From: Hyalella azteca
Lineage: Eukaryota; Arthropoda; Malacostraca; Amphipoda; Hyalellidae
Assembly (NCBI RefSeq): GCF_000764305.2
Contig: NW_025936504.1
Span: 124,001 to 188,000, forward strand
Direction: 5' to 3'
Length of the DNA stretch: 64,000 nt
In this document: positions 22,032 through 33,653 of the stretch, one piece after another
Layout: each line of letters opens with the position of its first letter
How positions within the stretch are numbered: position 1 is the first letter of the stretch
The notes under the pieces: model-generated
Seen by the model: the letters and a program-made list of their open reading frames with translations, nothing else
Database searches by the model: none
Told to the model about the DNA's origin: nothing
Position numbers and translations under genes: made by a program

Positions 22032-25000
22032 CGCTCGCTGCGAGGCTCGCTGTATTACGCCTTATGACCGATGATGCGTCAGCTCGTCGGAACTTGGCTG
22101 CATGACCGAAACTTTCCTTCTTTGTCCATGTGAAGCTGAATTGGTGATGGAGGCAGCTCCGAATGAAGCTGCATAGCTAGACTTCGTTTTTGTTCTTAAG
22201 AGAGGCCGAAATTACATGGACTATGACATTCTAAACAGGCCCCATTGTTCAATTTATGGGTCGAAAGATATTAGAAATGGCATACAATGGGACGGTAGGA
22301 GCTAAGAGTTTATTTTTTCCTGAAAGTGAAATTAGAAATGATTCAATGGAAGTCGTTCTAGAATGAGATCAACAATTAATTTTTTGTTGGCGGCATATTG
22401 AATATAAATTAAATTACGTGCTTCAACGCTGCATAAGTTTGGCTGCAAAGACTAGAAGCGACATTGAAATTTTCAAAAATTGATAACTTTTGTATCATAA
22501 ATAAATAACGTTTGAAAATTTTTTTCCATCATCTACAAAAAATATTTTACCTTTATTCGAGCGCCGCTGCAAAAATGAATAAACAATTCACGATTTTCTG
22601 TTACACTCCGACTCTTCACAGAAACATTCGAGGTTTATTCATTTAACAGTCTCGAAATTGGCTGAAATGTTAATTTTATTTTGAATATTGGACGTCCTTT
22701 ACTTAATTAATGATGGATCAGGTAACGGTACCCTCATTAGGAAGTATTATCAATAAACCATCAATAAAAGGGGTAGCAAAATCCAATTATGTGTGAAATA
22801 ATTAGCTAACTAGCATAAAATGGGATTATTTATAATATTTTCATCATTTAACCGAATTTACTTTGCACATTAACCATACTTGGCGATAAGAATTTTATTT
22901 GTTATATCGTGAAAAGTATCGCTAATGAACAAATGTCCTTGTTAACTGCTAGAACTAAATTATTTTGAATGTTTTTGAATGTCATTTGTCGAATCAAAAG
23001 ACTAATTTTGGGGAAATAAATTCTATTTGATATGCTTTTAAAATTTTACGTGAGTATTTTACCAATTCATTCTTCAAAAATGCTGCTGACATTAAAAATG
23101 CTGCTACACTACACGGAGACATTAAAGTTGTCTCCGAAATAATTGATTAAGTGAATAAATAATTAGTTACTGGAAGCACCCGGAGCGATAACGTGCATGG
23201 CATAGAATAACAAAATCTGAATATTGTGATGTTTCAGTGATAATTAATTCTCATTAATCTAATTTAGTTTACTAAATAGAAATAATAACAAATGGTGAGA
23301 AGTATTTATCAAAATGCTTACAAAACTTGCTAATGGCTACTCACGATACGTAAAATTCTTTTGAAACGCAATGTAAACGAGTCATGAAAATAGAGGAAAA
23401 AATTGTATATTATACAAATCCACCGAAAGTTTTACTAATACTGCGACTTATAGTTGAACTCATTGCAGTATGAACATTGCTAAACTTTTGGAACCTTTGT
23501 ATTAATTCGATAGCATTACAAATCAATCAATAAACGTTATGATTATTTCAAATTTAAGGATTTCAAAATTTTGCAGCCCCTCAGCAACTCCTTCTAGAAC
23601 CATCCTGCAATGAATCATCAGCTAAATTACAACCCAAGCTCCAGGCAAAGTTCTAACTCTTCCAGCTTTCATACTGCACATTTGCAGCCACACCATCCAG
23701 AAAATCGCCAGGAATTAAATCGTGATGTTTTTTCGTTCCTCGACGGTGGAGGCATTCGGCGTTTTGGTCGGGTAAGGAGCTAGCCTGTCATGTCGGAAGT
23801 GGTGAGTGTTTTGCCGAGGCGCCGTGTTTTGCAGCCGCGTCTGTCTCTGGCGAATACAAAGCGTTCAGTCCAGTCTCTCGAGCGGACGGAATGTCAATAT
23901 CGTAACGTTCAAGAAATAAATGTTCGTGGCTCGCTATCCAGCTTCCTTTATTTGAGAATTTGGCCTGTGTTGAAACGAGGGGAATGTGTCAGAGACTTGA
24001 GAGCGCGGCAAGTATTTGGTGGGAGACCCAAGAAATGGTGTTGGAAAACCTCAAAGTGGTCCCGGTGGCAAGGGTCACTTGAAAAATGACTCCTGCTCAA
24101 AAGCTAACTACATGTCCCAAGAAGGTTTAGAAAATAGAATTGAATTTTATATGTTCAGGAAAATTCTTTTTAACGCTGCGGTCAATCGGAAAAACAGCGT
24201 GTATTCTCCTCGTAATCATATTTGAAACCTATTATGCTTCCTTACGTGTATGGTGTGCGGGCTTTGTGTCGTTAACCGATGAATTTCTGGCAGTAAATGA
24301 TGCAAAAATGCTGCGAGCTGATGCCTGTAAGTCACCAGATGCATGAATGCATTTATCCCTGAACGGCTTTTCAAAGTGCTTTACAGTTTTTTTTCCTCAA
24401 AGCTGAAAAAACGGCAGCATAGGAGTCTGGACAAGACGAAAAAACTGCGCGACTGATAGCTTCAAAGTTCCTTCATTGTAACTTTTTTTATTAGCAAAAG
24501 TTTGAACTTTATGAAGATATTCATCGCTGAGCACCAGCTTGAAAAATGTGGCCAAACAAAAGATAAAATTGTCTCAAGAAACATTAGGCCTGGCCAGGAT
24601 AAGACTTTCGACTTGAAATTGACGGCGCCATTTAGTTACGTTGCGTGACGAGCACTTTTGCTGCTAGGATGAGTCGCAAAAACTTCTTCGCGGGCGAGAC
24701 GACGCACATTAATTATAATTTAGGGAAAGTTTCCATCACGAAACCGCTTTCAACTTGGTGAAATTAAGTACAATGAGCGATACAATTCTGCTTAACGGCC
24801 AGCTTTCACCGTGTCTATATAGGGAACATTGAGGTTTGTGTGGTATCACTTTAATTAAGGTGCTATTTTCTAAGGTAGATGTTTGCTAGTGCACAATAAC
24901 ACAGAGCTAATAAAGCTTTCCTAAGGGACAGGGTGCAGAGCTCATATATTCACTCGTAAAGGTGCTTTTAGCATTTGGTATTTTGTGATTAGGAAAATGG

Positions 25001-25539
25001 GAATTGTAGCGTGAACGAGTAGTGAATACTTCAGCATTTGTGAAAATTTCTTTGCTCAAAATGAGATTTGTTCCGACAGTTAAAGTATTTAGCGTCATTC
25101 TCTCAGTAATTAATTTTAAATTTCAAATTAATGCACGTATCTTTTTAATGCAATGAAAAATCACTCCGTTTTTCATGTTTTTAATATTGAATCATTCACT
25201 ATGGTGTCATATAATTTCTGTTCAGTGCCTGATTTACCATAACGATACTCATATAAAGTGAGTATTGCTTTTTTTAGCGTATAAAGTCTTTCTAACATAA
25301 GTATAAAACTTAGGCTTCTTAATGCGCGTGAAAATATATCGACATTGCGTTTTGGCGACACAAAATTGAAGTTATTTAGAAGGCAAAACAGCAGCCAATT
25401 TATCTCCGGCTTAAGTGACAAACTTAGAAGCTTTTTTCCCATTAGGTTGAAGATTCTTTGTAGGTCCCCCAACTTTCATGCGGGGTTAAGGCGCTTAGTT
25501 AAAGATGCACTTGGGTGCCTTGTTTTGATGTTTTTGAAG
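22032..25539. other. Unique DNA
   Basis: No gene is recognised with confidence. A GC-richer plus-strand frame at 23790-24089 (99 codons, beginning MSEVVSVLPRR) is basic and has no known motif. A donor-like GTGGTGAGTG sits just after its ATG, so a very short coding exon is possible but unsupported. Confidence 0.4.
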
Positions 25540-25699
25540 GCCTCTTGGAGTCACCAAAGTGGACCACGCGAGGAGCTTTCAGAACTATTAAGCTTAAAAG
25601 CATCCTCCGCTGACCAGGAGGATACGAGTTCGTGTGATCCAAGGCTTGAAATGAGGATCAAGCAGGAGCTTAGAAAGAAAATATTGAGGCTTAGAGCAG
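25540..25699 (+). CDS. Candidate internal exon, unknown product
   Basis: A plus-strand frame is open from 25345 to the stop at 25788. Its middle part looks most protein-like. A T-rich stretch ending in TTTTTGAAG could be a splice acceptor at 25538-25539, and GAGCAG followed by GTTCCG could be a weak donor at 25700. Between them lie about 53 codons with an acidic Ser/Leu-rich start (PREELSELLSLKASSADQED), one Cys and a basic helix-like end (RLEMRIKQELRKKILRLRAG). I recognise no family. The alternative is a chance frame in AT-rich DNA. Neighbouring sequence shows no partner exon that I can identify. Confidence 0.2.
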
Positions 25700-25788
25700 G
25701 TTCCGGAAATTTGTCACTTTTCAAATTCGATTTCATGCAGGATTTCTTTTGGAAAATAAAGAACCAAGAATATAATTGTCATGATTAG

Positions 25789-26622
25789 AGAATATAGGCA
25801 ATCTTCCCCTATACAGTACGGATAGAATGTTGAAAATAAATACATAGTTTGTATAACGCAACATTTAAAATCCTAATTCCATTGTTAAATTGGCATTAAA
25901 TTTTATCGCGCATATTTGTATACCTACTGAATTTGTGTAAGAAATAATTTTAGGGGGGCGAATGTGTATTAAAATTATTTGCACGCGCTTCGATTTATAT
26001 GGCTCAAGAGCCCTCGATTCCCGTGCTTGGCTATTATCAATACAAGATGTCCCTAGCTCCCGTCCATAATATTTTCATGTTTTCGCCGCAAGCATTTGGT
26101 CTTGAGTTGTACTGGAGCAATTTAGATGCAAGCCTGTGAGCTGCAGAAAGTCCCCAGAAGATGTCAGTTGAAGTCCATAGCGCATCTCGAGTCATTACGC
26201 TCTCAGGGAAGCTGAGCTGGCTCTGGTCCCAACGCTATTCTATTCCAGGTCCATTTGACGTGCCAGACGTAAATCCCAACAGTGAAATTTCACGCATGCC
26301 AAACATATTACGTCATTTGCATCTAAGACGACTCTGGAGCAGCAAGCGCGGCATGCCTGGACACAAAATCCTGTTGGGACTTTGAGGTCCGCTTCCTGAT
26401 TCCGATTCCGAAATATTGCGTCGCTAGAGCCGCGAAAGGCACCACTCGACCAAGTCTGGTTCAAGAGACTAAATCTAACTAAAGAAAAGGCACTCGAGTT
26501 GAAGCAACGCTGATGACAAGAAGTTTTTGCAATGACATTGGAGGAATCAAAGTTTCAAATTTGATTTCGGAGTTTAGCAGATTTTTTTCTCTAGCCGGCT
26601 GGCATATTTTTGGGAGTGGTTT
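25789..26622. other. Unique DNA
   Basis: Short frames on both strands at 26161-26464 overlap each other in a GC-richer patch. No motif is recognised. Confidence 0.45.
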
Positions 26623-26999
26623 AATTGAAAATTTTTCGATTTTACCTTTTTAGTTTTGATATTTTATAGCTACATAGTTATTTTAGCGAAAGTAGTTTAT
26701 ATGTTTTTGTATCTATACTATGCTATATCATATATGAAATATTCCTAGTTTATTTAAGAATTTGAATTAATTTATTTATCTGGACTGATATGGATACATC
26801 TGCATTGATATTATAATTGAAAAATTTTCGATTTTATCTTTATAGTTTTAATACTTTATAGCTACATAGTTATTTTAACGAAAGTAGTTTATATGTTTTT
26901 GTATCTATACTATGCTATGTGAAATATTCTTAGTTTATTTAAGAATTTGAATTAATTTATTTTTCTGCACGGATATGGATACATCTGCATTGATATTAT
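26623..26999. repeat. Tandem duplication, two copies of about 190 bp
   Basis: Copies begin at 26623 and 26815 with AATTGAAAAWTTTTCGATTTT and end in CATCTGCATTGATATTAT. They differ by a few substitutions and by a small deletion in copy two, which lacks part of TATCATATATGAA. The copies are highly similar, so the duplication is fairly recent. Confidence 0.95.
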
Positions 27000-29900
27000 T
27001 TAACTATTCATTTCTAGTCAAAAACGGGCCATTTTGTTAGAAACTGTCGTCGTTCGCAATGGAATTAAAAATTCTAAGTTAACTAAGAAATTTTCACGCA
27101 TAATTCGGTTCATGGGCAAACAGTTCCTGTCGCTATGCTGCCTGGCAGTTTGGATGCGTTTCCGAGGATTTCATGGAAAGCTTAAAATGCGGGCGTGAGC
27201 AATAAGTTGCGTGACAATTAAGAACTATTTAACTCATGACGCTCAAATTATCATGAACATAATTTAAAAAGAGAATTATTTAATGGCATGGCATAAAAGT
27301 TATGCACCATGTACATTAGATTAATCACGCGGCTCGACTCGAAATGCTTTCAACCGTAAGAAAACATGTCATGAAGCTGATTCACTAAAGACAAGTTCAT
27401 TAAATCTGTGCAGCATTTGTTTTAACAAGAAAACACTACATATAGAAGCCATGGTAATTTCAAACATTTCAATAAAGTTGAAAGATCCTCTGAACCGAAC
27501 AAGTCTACCAAATGCACCCTCGTAAAGTTCCCCTCCTTATCCTCGCTATTCTCATGCCCCACGAGGTGTTCGTAAAAACCTCGGGACCAACTTGCCATTC
27601 CGGACCGTGAAAGTGGTAGACATTTTCCGGTTAATCGGTCGGACGCGATTAAGGTTCCTTGTTTTTCTCGGACGCAGAGGGCATGCAACGGGAGCTCGTA
27701 AATGGAGGCTCTGATTCTTTTGGATAATTCGGTTTAGAAGCGCACGCTCTGATGAGGCATGCAGAGAAGTAAGCTCCAATCGTTCCACTACCTCCTGTTT
27801 GCAACCGCAATATTACTGATGTGGCAATATTATTGAAGATATAAGGTATAGTTGAACTATTATCTGTACTGGTATGTCAGTTTCTGCATTATTCAATAAG
27901 TCTAAATTTTTAAGCTAAATTTTTCTTAAAGCCGTTGTTGTAATGTTCGTGGAACTGAACGAATCTTCCTCCGCAGCCGCTTTTAAATAAAAAAAAATTA
28001 TCGTAGCGAATTACGAGCAGATTGTATGCTTCAATAACTGAGCGTGGTGTTAAATATCAAGATTCAGATAAATTTATTTTGTCTTTTAAGTAGCTCCATG
28101 TTTTGCACGAAGACAAATATCTGCTATTTTCACAGCGCGAATGAGGCTACATGCATCGTCCCTAACATTTGCGTCTTGATTTCATCCATATTTGGCGCGC
28201 AGTTGTTAACAAGATGAGTGATAATCCTATGGGGGCTGGAATTATCTAGGTACTGTATATTTGAGTGAATTCAATTTCATTTTACTTTCACTTCTAATTT
28301 CAACTTCAAAGTTTTTTGCATAATATTATTCAACGTCCTATAGCTCAGCAAGTTTAATGAATAATTTCACTGATTCGTTGATTCATCGTTACCGAATCAG
28401 AACCTCTTAAATCATTATTAAATGAATAAAAAATTTAGCTCCTCATAACATTGTCTTTTAGGATGAACTATAAAATGGTTTCAATCCATTGTAATACCGG
28501 CCAAGCATTATAACAAAGCGTTAAAACACTAATTGATTATTTACTGTCATTGGAACTAAACTGCGGAGCTCAGAGCCAATCCCTTGAATCCATGTTAATC
28601 ACTGACGATCCTGGTCAATTATAAAACTTATCAACTTAATACTTTTATTTATATTCGAAAAATAAAGGAGAAGTTTTTCCTTAGTAGTGTGCGTCTAATA
28701 AATACTCCTTTTGTCATATTTTCTGATTATCAAGACATCAGTATTAGGATTACGCATTTAAAACATTAGGATTACACATCTTATTTATAATAAAATTTTA
28801 TCCACCTTTATTAGAATGTCCACCGGAAATGTTGCTGCGATGTTTTAATAGCCGTGCTTACTATCCGCAGATCTCACAGGTCCCGGTGAAATGAACGCGA
28901 CTTGGTCCGAATAACGACGCACTTTCCATCTCGAGTGGGTCACCCCTACCCAAAATGCCCCTGGCTAACGGGTGTATCATTTATACGTGCAGAAAATGTG
29001 TCACTACTTGGACAATACAACCTATCATATTTCGGAGTGTGATTCATGGAAGTAAACCTCCACTTCGCTCGGTCTAGCGAAGTGGAGGAAGTTATGTGCG
29101 GCAGGATCAAAGACCTCGTCACGCGTGCTAATTTATAGTAGGCATACAATCATTGCGCTCGTAGTCACTCCGACGTCCGGGCGGACGATGTACGATGAAG
29201 ATGGTTATTCTGTCGAGCGATGCTCGTGACTTAAGGCTTTGTTCGTGTAATTAACTAGAGTGGATTTTACATTGGCAATTAAGCTTTAACTGATAATTTT
29301 CCACGGTATATCGTTGTTTAATTGAGCTGAGGAAGTAATTTATCTTCTGGAGTATGATAAATGTTAAGGTTTTTTTCAAGTTTACTTTAAATTTTTTGCG
29401 ATATTCACCTTTAATTATATTTAAGTTTTATCGTTCTTTAAGATAAATAGCGTTTAATCATTATTTTTATTTAAGATAAATAACGATTTTGATTTCCCAA
29501 ATTCGCAACAAAAAACCGCCATTTTTTAATGCCATCATTTATGGGTTGTACTAGTGCTACACTTTAAATTCATCGATACGAAGTGAATCTTGACTCCTCT
29601 ACAAACTCTAAATAAAGCTGAAACGAATTACTTTTTTTCATAAATCAAATATTAACAACAAATTTAAGTATAGATACTGAAATTGTTATAGTTATTATTT
29701 ATTATTGTTGTAAATTATTAAATTTTATTAAAATTTTTTATTGCATCAAAATTATTATAAATTTTATCGATAGATGTTGCTCACTTTTTAAGAATGTTGT
29801 GATACTAATTTAGTTCTTGATACTGAGTCTGTGTTGTGAGACACGAAAGACAGTTACACGTAATCAACACGCCCAATACATATTTACAGATTTTCAGGAG

Positions 29901-31500
29901 CTTACGTTTGTGCTTCAGTCATGACAGCCAAGAAGCAAACTATGCAACATTTATTCTGTGATGTATTTTCTGCTAGGTTCTCCATGCGCCGCGCTAACAT
30001 TCACAAAAACTGCAGCTCTCACAGTAAAGTTGACTGCGCCAGCGGGAGAAACCCTTACTTTAATGAACTTTTTTTGCTGCCAAGATTGCTTCATTTGTGT
30101 TCAAATATTCCCGTAACGGACTACTTGGAGCAGAAGTAAAACAAGTTCTCTCGAATATTTCCTGGCCATTTAACGGGAAACACTGCGTGCCGTAAAGCTT
30201 TCATGTTGATGCTAAAGCGTTTCAATTTAGGGAACTTGTAGCTGCAGGTGGGTGTTTTTGTAGGTGGTAAAGTTGTTGCTAGTTCATGTGTTATTAATCC
30301 AATCATTGTCTATTTCTGTAATCCCTGCTCTGTGTGAGATATCTTGCGGTGTAAAAAGAGTTCCAAATTTTCTCAACATGAATCCAGTGCAGGATTCGAA
30401 ATAAGTTAGTAGGAACAGTTGTAGCCGTAAATAAAGAACAAGTAAAATTTTGTCAAGAAATTTTGCTAAGCGATCTTATTAGCGGACTTATTGCATAGAT
30501 AAGAGAATTTTTAACAATATACTAATTACTGAATCAGTTTGATAAAGTCCGTGTATTTTTTCCATACGCAAAAGTGACCTCTTTAAACTCTTAATGCATT
30601 TATGTATAAAACTCGAGAATGACTCCTTCTAATCTCAATAGTACTTTACTTAGCGTATCACATTGAACTTTTCCGGACACAGAAAATAAAATAAACTTCA
30701 GTTTCTTCTACAAGGTGCTCATCTTTCATACTAGGTGTTTCCATACATCAGAGTTCACCTAGAAGCATTATAAATATTATGCAAGAGAGTTTTGATGCCA
30801 TCGAGATCCCCAGGGATTTTTTTTACAATACATCGTCTAAGGTGTATTATATGAGCTGCTGAGAGCATTTCTTCAGCGTGGGCTGCACTCGACACACTGA
30901 CCTGAATCACCTTTCTTCGCTTCAAATCTTGAGGGTATAAAAACTTTGTTCTCTTTATTTTTGTTCGAGATCAATAATCAGACTCTATATTTTGCTATTA
31001 CACGCCGAGGTATTATGTGTTTTCCGAATTTTTCATAAAATTTGAATTACAGATTAAAATAGCTTTGGGGATGAAGATGAATACAATATGTAAACGTTTT
31101 CAGCCGTCTAAATTCTAACTTTATTTTGACATTAAACTTAAAGGAAGTCGCAAGTTTTGCTCGTCTCATTGCTTACTGGAACGTAAATATTTTATTTGAA
31201 AAAAAGAAAACGACCAACTATTTTCGAGAAGTAGTTTCCAACGAACAATTTTGATCCCCTTGGGAAAAATGAGCTTTTAGTAAATTTCCAGGAAATATTA
31301 TACATGCGTTAAAATTGTGAAGAACGCTTAATATTGCTTGGTTCCGATGCAATAAAGAAACGCTCGATGTAAAATTACTACCTCACGTTCTTTGATGTAC
31401 TTTTTAATATACTAGCATTCACTAAAGAATCTCAATCGTAATTGGCAAATAAATAATGAAACCATTGAGTTTAATCTTGATTGCTTCAATGAGTTGGAAA
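27000..31500. other. Long stretch of unique DNA
   Basis: No gene is recognised over about 4.5 kb. It contains a perfect hairpin at 29057-29088. A TATAAAAA word at 30937 lacks an initiator at suitable spacing. Confidence 0.5.
29057..29088. repeat. Perfect 13-bp hairpin, 6-nt loop
   Basis: CCTCCACTTCGCT (29057-29069) pairs with AGCGAAGTGGAGG (29076-29088) around the loop CGGTCT. The pairing does not extend outward, so it is too short for a microRNA precursor. It stands out from its surroundings by length and GC content. Confidence 0.85.
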
Positions 31501-31889
31501 TCTCCGGCAGATATCGTACCGCGTAATATTCTCCGGCAGACATCGTACCGAGTAATGTTCTCCGGAAGATATCGTACCGAGTAATATTCTCCGGCAGACA
31601 TCGTACCGAGTAATGTTCTCCGGCAGACATCGTACCGAGTAACGTTCTCCGGAAGATATCGTACCGAGTAATGTTCTCCGGAAGATATCGTACCGAGTAA
31701 TGTTCTCCGGAAGATATCGTACCGAGTAATGTTCTCCGGAAGATACCGTACCGAGTAATGTTCTCCGGAAGATATCGTACCGAGTAATATTCTCCGGCAG
31801 ATATCGTACCGAGTAATATTCTCCGGCAGTTATCGTACCGAGTAATATTCTCCGGCATATATCGTGCTGAAGTATATTCTCCGACAAAT
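31501..31889. repeat. 29-bp minisatellite, about 13 copies
   Basis: The unit is TCTCCGGAAGATATCGTACC plus GAGTAATGT. Two main variants exist, GGAAGATATC and GGCAGACATC. They are grouped, with the GGAAGATATC form filling the middle (about 31650-31780). The last units at 31850-31889 are diverged. Because 29 is not a multiple of three, every frame reads the same 29-residue repeat in rotation on the minus strand (frames at 31412-31957 and 31486-31887). This is a property of the array and not evidence of a gene. Confidence 0.95.
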
Positions 31890-33338
31890 ATTAACTCAAA
31901 GTTTTCGCAAGAATGTCCCGCATTTTGCGCACAGCTCCTTGTGTCCTGACACCGCAAGTCGTGAAGTGGAGGACACTTCGTCTTGATTTCTTCTCTGGTC
32001 GAGATTTGGGATATTTTGCTTTAGGTTTGAATATGATCGTTAAGTGGAACATTTGCTTGATGTTAATGCTGGTTAATACAATTTATGGCACTAAAATTAA
32101 ATTCTTTGATAATAAAATCAATGCGTTAATAAGATAGAATAAAACTATTGTTCGGACCTCTCTTTTTAGACAATATCTACCCACACTAAGCATATGTAAG
32201 CAGAGCCAATGCGCCCTTAGTTTGCGCGAGACTAACGCGTCTCACTTTTTCCTAATTTCCAAGCTAAACACACAAAATTTAAGGCCGGGAATTCACTGGC
32301 CATGAATGAACTATGCAAAGCTTGGGTGGAGCTTCTGACAAGATATTCGACAGCTTAATTTGAATTGAAATGCGTGCTAAGGAAGCGTTGTTGCTGGTGC
32401 AATTGATGAGGCTGTGGCCAGGTCGAACGTTCTCAAATCAACATCTGTTTGGAAAAATTATCCTGATAGCTTGAAACTTTGATTTTCTTTAGGGGCTGCT
32501 TGTAAAAAAATCATTTATTGATTCTTGCTCGATATAGTTTGTTGGTCTCAGCATTTATTTTAATTTGCTCTCAGCATGACCGGTCTGCGCTAGTCGGAGT
32601 GAGCGGGTTGTCCTCGACTCGGTTGAAGTAAAAAATTTTCCCCGCATTCACGGATGCCAAAATTCCTCGTCACCTTTACTGTTTTTTGCCCATTTAACTT
32701 ATAGGCGAGAAACCTTTGCTCAACAAGTAAACTTCTAAGCAGTGATTTAATGTCTATACAAAATTTATTTTGGTCTTATGTTCTATGTTGAATTAATTAA
32801 TCATGTTCATGATGGGCAAGCTCAGTTTGCCGCCAGAAGGACGATTGGTGGCAGGAATCCACAGCCTCACCGGCGCGGCTGAGAGGATCTCGCCGCGCGT
32901 GTCACGGAATTTCTATCGCTGATATCAGACTAAATTTAGCATTGGCGCGCTTACATGCATTAATTACAAACAAAAATCTGAGCATATGGGGATACTAATT
33001 ACATTAATTTATGCATGGAAGATTGAATTGCATTAATGAATGAGCTACGTAAATTTATCAAGCTTTACATGACGAAAAGCTTCACTGTGTTTAAGGCTCT
33101 TAGTGCGATTCATTCGTAATAGGAAATAGCTAGGCACAATTGAGTTATTTGCTCAACATATAAGTCATTTGGGACAATCTGTGACTGGTGTTAGATATTA
33201 GTTTAGAATATATATATGCGGCTTCATAGTTTCGAGGCCGCTAATTAATAATCAATACAACGTTATTTGATGAGGTTGCATTTAGGAAGTAAGGTCTCTG
33301 TCCGCAATTAATTTAAACTTTGATGATTTTTCACTAGG
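31890..33338. other. Unique DNA with a GC-rich hairpin
   Basis: No gene is recognised. A GC-rich segment at 32820-32910 stands out and holds the hairpin listed separately. Confidence 0.5.
32873..32898. repeat. GC-rich hairpin, 11 bp with one bulge
   Basis: GCGCGGC pairs with GCCGCGC and GAGA pairs with TCTC around a GGA loop. One bulged T (32880) interrupts the stem. Helitron 3' ends carry similar hairpins, but no CTRR terminus follows at the right distance. Confidence 0.75.
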
Positions 33339-33340
33339 TA

Positions 33341-33651
33341 CAGGGTGCGGCGTGGGAACTTACTCTTTTAAAAAAATCACAAAGTAAAAAGTATTAAAGA
33401 TAGCGTTTTAATTCTTTCTTTTTTACAAAGAGCTACATTTAAAGTTTCGTTGGGTTTACTTACAAGTTTAATTCTTGAATATTACATCTTGTAGGTGACC
33501 TCCACTCGACCACTGCATGGTCGCAACTGAACTGAGTGGACGAAAAACTTCATAGCCCGCGCACCATATTGCGCATGGCGCCACCTTCCTAGGACTAATG
33601 GCCGCCACGTGGCGCGCAATTCAAATAAGTAAGTTCCCGCGCCGCACCCTG
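33341..33651. mobile_element. TA-flanked terminal inverted repeat element (MITE-like), 311 bp
   Basis: The left end (33341-33364) begins CAGGGTGCGGCGTGGGAACT. The right end (33628-33651) is its reverse complement over 24 nt with one mismatch (T for C at the thirteenth base). The dinucleotide TA flanks both sides (33339-33340 and 33652-33653), the target duplication expected of Tc1/mariner-type (IS630-related) transposases. The right half is GC-rich and the left half AT-rich. A minus-strand frame (33482-33754) runs through the right half but reaches beyond the element and has no transposase motif. The element is therefore non-autonomous, most likely an internally deleted relative of a larger transposon. 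That last step is inference. Confidence 0.85.
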
Positions 33652-33653
33652 TA

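Noticed and set aside
29057..29088. MicroRNA precursor
   Set aside because: The stem is only 13 bp and pairing does not extend outward.
30937..30985. Third TATA promoter (TATAAAAA)
   Set aside because: No TCAGT-type initiator at 25-32 bp. The nearest TCA is about 35 bp away and does not match well.
31501..31889. CRISPR-like array
   Set aside because: The 29-bp units are contiguous with no spacers, and the DNA is clearly eukaryotic in character.
32873..32898. Helitron 3' terminal hairpin
   Set aside because: No CTRR end follows within the usual distance and no matching 5' end was seen.
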